From: CAMCQY01 sp044370415
GTDB lineage: Bacteria > Planctomycetota > Planctomycetia > Pirellulales > UBA1268
Direction of reading: 5' to 3'
DNA length: 64,000 nt
NCBI GenBank assembly: GCA_044370415.1
Contig: JBILVO010000002.1
Coordinates: 1-64,000, forward strand
Position 1 is the first letter of the stretch. Each line of letters begins with the position of its first letter. The translations under genes and the position numbers were made by a program. A model generated the notes under the pieces. It worked only from the letters and a program-made list of their open reading frames with translations, was not told the DNA's origin and searched no databases. Shown one piece after another: positions 60,573 through 64,000 of this stretch.

Positions 60573-60736
60573 AAGGCGTGGCGACTACGGAGTCCAATGT
60601 GGCAGGGACGCAGCGACAGGGCGAAGCACCCCATCGACTGCGTGGCTGGCGAAAAAGTGTCCACAGGAAACTGGGGAGAGCACGGTGTCGAGCCAAGATC
60701 CTGCGAAGGGCTGCGTTGAGCTGTGGTGGGCGAGCG

Positions 60737-60760
60737 AGCTGTGTTGAGAGCTGTGTTGAG
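60737..60760. repeat. Two tandem 12-bp repeats upstream of the J-like gene
   Basis: AGCTGTGTTGAG occurs at 60737-60748 and 60749-60760. A related GTTGAGCTGTGG lies just upstream at 60715-60726. The doublet is about 50 bases before the start codon. Confidence 0.75.
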
Positions 60761-60811
60761 AGAGGAAGTGCGGCCGGTGCCGCACGGGCGGAAGGATTGC
60801 CGAGGAGACAG

Positions 60812-61144
60812 ATGACCTACCACAGAATCCTGCGGCTGCCGCCGCACGAGGTCGATCCCGTGCAGATCATCTCGGCGGCCTACGTCCAGCTGCGAAGGTG
60901 GCGGAGTGGCGAGCTCGACGTGTCGGCAATTGAGCGGCAGCGGCGGGTCAGGCTCATCATCGTCGCCCGCGACGCGATGCTGCGTGACGTGCTGGTTGGC
61001 CGGGGATCGACGAGGCAGTCGCGATCGATGCTCCGCCGGCTGGCACATTCCCGAGCCTCGTCGTCCGCATCCGGCCGCTCGGCAGCGGCTGCGGGGCGGC
61101 GGGAAGGAAGGCAGGGACACGGGTTCGCGGACGGTGTAAACTGA
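60812..61144 (+). CDS. Small J-domain-like protein upstream of a protein kinase gene
   Basis: A 110-residue protein. The first 60 residues (MTYHRILRLPPHEVDPVQIISAAYVQLRRWRSGELDVSAIERQRRVRLIIVARDAML) resemble the start of a J domain or the related helical region found before planctomycete protein kinases: YxxLxLPxxExDPxxIxxAxxxxL. The HPD tripeptide of true J domains is absent, so it is not expected to stimulate Hsp70. The rest is Ser/Arg/Gly-rich and disordered. GAGGAG four bases before the ATG supports the start. The kinase gene begins 36 bases after it, so the pair is likely co-expressed and may interact. Confidence 0.6.
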   Translation: MTYHRILRLPPHEVDPVQIISAAYVQLRRWRSGELDVSAIERQRRVRLIIVARDAMLRDVLVGRGSTRQSRSMLRRLAHSRASSSASGRSAAAAGRREGRQGHGFADGVN

Positions 61145-61180
61145 TGCGGGTTTCCGTAGCGATCTGCGGTGCCGCATCGC

Positions 61181-64000
61181 ATGGCCGAACCGACGCACTG
61201 TCCAGCCGACGCAGACCTCCCGTCTGAAGCGTGTCGGGTGGAGGAACTGTCGCTCCTGACCGGGCTCTCCGAGTCGTTCGGTCTCGATGGGGCATGCATC
61301 GTCGATCTGCCGGTCGGCACCGATCTTGGCGGCGTCACGATCGTCCGCCTCCTGGCTGAGGGAGGCATGGGGCGGGTCTACGAGGGGCGGCAGCGGTCGC
61401 CCGACCGCGCCGTGGCTGTGAAGGTGCTGCGGGACGGGCTCGCCTCGCCGACGCTCGTCAGGCGGTTTGCGCAGGAGGCGCAGGTGCTGGCGCGGCTCAA
61501 GCATCCGCACATCGCGCAGGTGCACATGCTCGGCACGTTTCCACACGCGGGTGCCACCGTCCCGTTCTTCGTGCTGGAGCTCGTCGACCACGCCCTGCCA
61601 ATCGATCGATTTGCTCGCGAGCGACAGCTTTCCGTGCGGCAGGTCGTCGCGGTCATGAGGAGCGTCGTCGCCGCCGTCGCCCACGGCCATTGCCTGGGCG
61701 TCGTGCACCGCGATCTCAAGCCGGGCAACATCCTCGTGGGGGCCGACGGGACGCCGAAGGTGATCGACTTCGGCGTGGCTCGTTGCACCGGTGCGGATCT
61801 GGCCCTGACGACCGCCCACGACGACACTGGTGGGATCGTCGGCACGCTCCGCTACATGAGCCCGGAACAGTTCGAGGCTGATGAGTCGGCCATCGATCCG
61901 CGTACTGACGTCTACGCGTTGGGGCTGGTGCTGCACGAGGTGTTGACCGGCGAGCTGCCGTACGAGGTGCGGGGCAAGTCGCTTCCGGCGGCGGCCCAGA
62001 TCATCCGCGAGCAGGAGCCGCGGGTGGAGGCGCGGATGCGGCAGGCCCTCGCCACGGCGACTGACGCTGGCGTGGGCGAGGCGGCGACGCTGGCGGCAGT
62101 CGTGGAGAAGTGCCTGCATAAACGGCCGGCCGACCGCTACGCCTCGGCGGACGCGCTCGAGGCGGACCTCGCCCACTGGCTGGCCGGTGAGCCGGTGCTG
62201 GCCCGGCCCCTCGGCCGCCTCGCACGCTGCCGGCGCTGGCTGGGGCGGCACCGGACCGGTGTGATCGCGGCCACGGTCGCGATGGCGGCGGTGGGCGTCG
62301 CCGCGGCGAGCGTGGCCTTTCTGTCGCGAGCCGAGCTGCGGCAGCGGCTCGTCGCCGAGCGGCACCGCGAGGCCGCCGTTGAGCAGCAGGTGCGGGCGGA
62401 CATCGAAAAGGCACACGCGAAGGTGTGGCAGGCGGAGGAAGCCCGCACACGCGGCAACACCGTGCTGGCCAGGAGCCTCGTCGCCGAGGCGGTCGCAACG
62501 CGGCCGGGGGGGCCGCCGCCGATCGAAATCACCGTGCTGTCGGCGCTGCTTGACGACGTGGACGGGGTCGACGAGTCGCTGGCAGTGCTGCGGGGCCATG
62601 CCGATCTGGTGACGAGCGTGGCCGCCACGGTTGAGGGACGCCGCGTGGCGACTGGATCGAAGGATCGCACCGCCCGGCTCTGGGGCGTGGACGACGCCGG
62701 TTGCTGGACGCAGACGCACCTTCTCGAGGGGCATCGGGCGGCGATCTGGGGCGTCGCGATCTCGCCCGACGGCACGCGGGTGGCGACCGCCGCGGCCGAC
62801 CGCACCGCGCGGCTCTGGGATGCCCGCGATGGGGCGTCCCTGGCGACGCTCGCCGGCCACCACAAGCCGGTGTACGGTGTCGCCTTCGCGGCCGACGGCG
62901 GGCTCGTCGCCACTGCGTCGGGCGACCGCACGGCCCGGCTGTGGAGCGTGGACGGCGAGCCTCGCGGGGAACTGGCAGGCCATGGCGACACCGTGTTCGG
63001 CGTCGCCTTCTCGCCCGACGGCCGGCTGCTGGCCACGGGGGCGGGCGATCGTACGGTGCGGCTGTGGGACGTGGCGACCCGTGAGCAGCGAGCCATGTTC
63101 GTGGGCCACGAGCAGCGGGTCTTCAACGTCGCCTTCTCGCCCGACGGCGGGCGGCTCGCGTCGTCGTCGGAGGACGGCACGGTGCGTGTGTGGCACGTCG
63201 CCTCCGGCGACGTCGCGGCGACGCTGCGGCATCCGCAGCGGGTCAACGCCGCCGTGTTCACCGCCGACGGGACGCGGATCGCCGCGGCGTCGGTCGACGG
63301 CGCGGTGCACATCTGGGATGCCCGCTCCGGACGCGAGACGGGCCGGCTGCGCGGTCACGCCGACGGCATCTGGTCGGTGACGGCGCTGGCCGACGGCCGG
63401 ATCGTCACCGGCGGGGCCGATGCGACGGCGCGGGTCTGGGACGCCGACGCTTCCGCCGAGCCGCTCGTGCGGTGCTCGAGCCGCGTGCAGGGAGTGGCGA
63501 TCTCACCCGATGGCCGGCTGCTCGCCACCGCGCTGTCGGAGGGTGGCGTGCGGCTCTGGGACGCGTCGACGCTGCGGGAGATCCGGCAGGTTTCCGTGGC
63601 CGCCGGCCGCGTGAACGCGATCGAGTTCTCGGCCGACGGGGCACGGCTGATCGCCGCCTGCCACGACGGCGCGGTGCGGCAATTTCGCGTGACCGACGCC
63701 GCGGCCACCGGTGGAAGCGAGCCGACCGGGAGGCCGATCTACGCGGCGACGTACGCACCCGACGGCGGCCGCGTCGCCACCGCGGGTGACGACCGACGGG
63801 TGCGGATCTTCGACGCGGTGACATGGGCCGAGGTGGCCGGGCCCTTCACGCACCCCGATCGGGCGCTGGCCGTGGCCTGGTCGCGCGACGGCCGCAGGCT
63901 GGCGACCGGCTGCGCCGACGAGATCGTGCGGCTGTGGGATGTCGCCGCGGGGACAGACGGCGGCGCCGGGCAGCCGCTCCTGCTGGAAGGGCATGCCGCC
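61181..64000 (+). CDS. Serine/threonine protein kinase with C-terminal WD40 repeats (partial)
   Basis: At least 940 residues, open to the window end. The Hanks-type kinase domain runs from about 50 to 330: glycine loop AEGGMGRVYEG, K81 in AVKVL, E99, HRDLKPGN with D178, IDFGVAR (DFG 196-198) and the activation segment GTLRYMSPEQ. A transmembrane helix lies at about 359-381 and a coiled-coil linker follows. From about 465 on, a run of WD40 repeats reads LEGHRAAIWGVAISPDGTRVATAAADRTARLWD and so on, at least ten blades. The kinase domain would be cytoplasmic and the propeller outside, so signals at the envelope could be sensed. An upstream in-frame GTG at 61169 is possible. The C-terminus lies beyond the window. 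Confidence 0.92.
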   Translation, partial: MAEPTHCPADADLPSEACRVEELSLLTGLSESFGLDGACIVDLPVGTDLGGVTIVRLLAEGGMGRVYEGRQRSPDRAVAVKVLRDGLASPTLVRRFAQEAQVLARLKHPHIAQVHMLGTFPHAGATVPFFVLELVDHALPIDRFARERQLSVRQVVAVMRSVVAAVAHGHCLGVVHRDLKPGNILVGADGTPKVIDFGVARCTGADLALTTAHDDTGGIVGTLRYMSPEQFEADESAIDPRTDVYALGLVLHEVLTGELPYEVRGKSLPAAAQIIREQEPRVEARMRQALATATDAGVGEAATLAAVVEKCLHKRPADRYASADALEADLAHWLAGEPVLARPLGRLARCRRWLGRHRTGVIAATVAMAAVGVAAASVAFLSRAELRQRLVAERHREAAVEQQVRADIEKAHAKVWQAEEARTRGNTVLARSLVAEAVATRPGGPPPIEITVLSALLDDVDGVDESLAVLRGHADLVTSVAATVEGRRVATGSKDRTARLWGVDDAGCWTQTHLLEGHRAAIWGVAISPDGTRVATAAADRTARLWDARDGASLATLAGHHKPVYGVAFAADGGLVATASGDRTARLWSVDGEPRGELAGHGDTVFGVAFSPDGRLLATGAGDRTVRLWDVATREQRAMFVGHEQRVFNVAFSPDGGRLASSSEDGTVRVWHVASGDVAATLRHPQRVNAAVFTADGTRIAAASVDGAVHIWDARSGRETGRLRGHADGIWSVTALADGRIVTGGADATARVWDADASAEPLVRCSSRVQGVAISPDGRLLATALSEGGVRLWDASTLREIRQVSVAAGRVNAIEFSADGARLIAACHDGAVRQFRVTDAAATGGSEPTGRPIYAATYAPDGGRVATAGDDRRVRIFDAVTWAEVAGPFTHPDRALAVAWSRDGRRLATGCADEIVRLWDVAAGTDGGAGQPLLLEGHAA

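Larger units (their letters stand above)
60198..60811. other. Divergent intergenic region with two short tandem repeats
   Basis: About 610 bases between the isomerase-like and J-like genes. It holds the 13-bp triplet (60534-60572) and the 12-bp doublet (60737-60760), the latter just upstream of the J-like gene. Open frames here overlap each other on both strands and have no recognisable domain. No promoter of good match or RNA gene was seen. Confidence 0.5.

Noticed and set aside
1..64000. tRNA or rRNA genes in the gaps
   Set aside because: No T-loop or other conserved RNA motif was found by eye in the larger gaps; a covariance-model search was not possible here.

Overview
The window is very G+C-rich bacterial chromosome with densely packed, often overlapping genes. 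The gene content points to a planctomycete, probably of the Pirellulales type. The signs are a secreted giant protein whose N-terminus carries a LEPR-XLL-like motif (LERRQLLA), a peptidase fused to a DUF1080-type domain, a DUF1570-like lipoprotein, a YdjY-like protein, a Ser/Thr kinase with WD40 repeats, and several proteins I know only as planctomycete-style hypotheticals. No rRNA, tRNA, CRISPR array, prophage or intact insertion sequence was seen.

Layout. 1-5.3 kb: CPBP protease, LpxL-like acyltransferase, Rieske protein and double GNAT protein on the plus strand, meeting a DUF1570-like lipoprotein and a receiver-like protein on the minus strand. 5.4-9.1 kb: a divergent MurE-like ligase, MurB and an FtsQ-like protein, a remnant of a division and cell-wall cluster. 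9.1-16.7 kb: isochorismatase-like hydrolase, TsaE, ThiL, two HtrA-type proteases, an oxidoreductase-like membrane protein and CinA. 16.8-22.2 kb: a minus-strand operon encoding two small WXG100-like proteins, a coiled-coil protein and a 1373-residue FtsK/SpoIIIE-type ATPase. This is a type VII-secretion-like module with unusual architecture and is the most interesting system in the window. 22.5-28.4 kb: coproheme decarboxylase, YdjY-like protein, unknowns, YggS/PLPBP and GreA. 28.5-36.4 kb: a minus-strand run of housekeeping genes (zinc-ribbon protein, RpoD, DnaG, response regulator, PAP2 phosphatase, YifB/ComM) with two readable sigma-70-type promoters. 37-47 kb: PQQ-type beta-propeller, membrane protein, and a 2275-residue GH10 xylanase-like surface protein with eight Ig-like repeats. 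47-56.7 kb: a plus-strand run of S46 peptidase-DUF1080 fusion, HD protein, iron alcohol dehydrogenase, GabD-like aldehyde dehydrogenase, RraA-like protein and alpha/beta hydrolase. 56.7-64 kb: tagaturonate reductase-like protein, ECF sigma factor, xylose-isomerase-like barrel protein, a J-like small protein, and a Ser/Thr kinase-WD40 protein cut by the window end.

Functional themes. The xylanase-like protein, tagaturonate reductase, ADH/ALDH/RraA set and sugar isomerase-like protein fit a polysaccharide-degrading heterotroph that uses plant or algal sugars and sugar acids. MurE-like/MurB/FtsQ-like proteins fit the peptidoglycan of planctomycetes, but two of the three carry altered catalytic or substrate motifs. 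Several intergenic regions hold short tandem repeats of 10-15 bp. Three of these arrays share a GAGTTC-like core with 14-15 bp periodicity.
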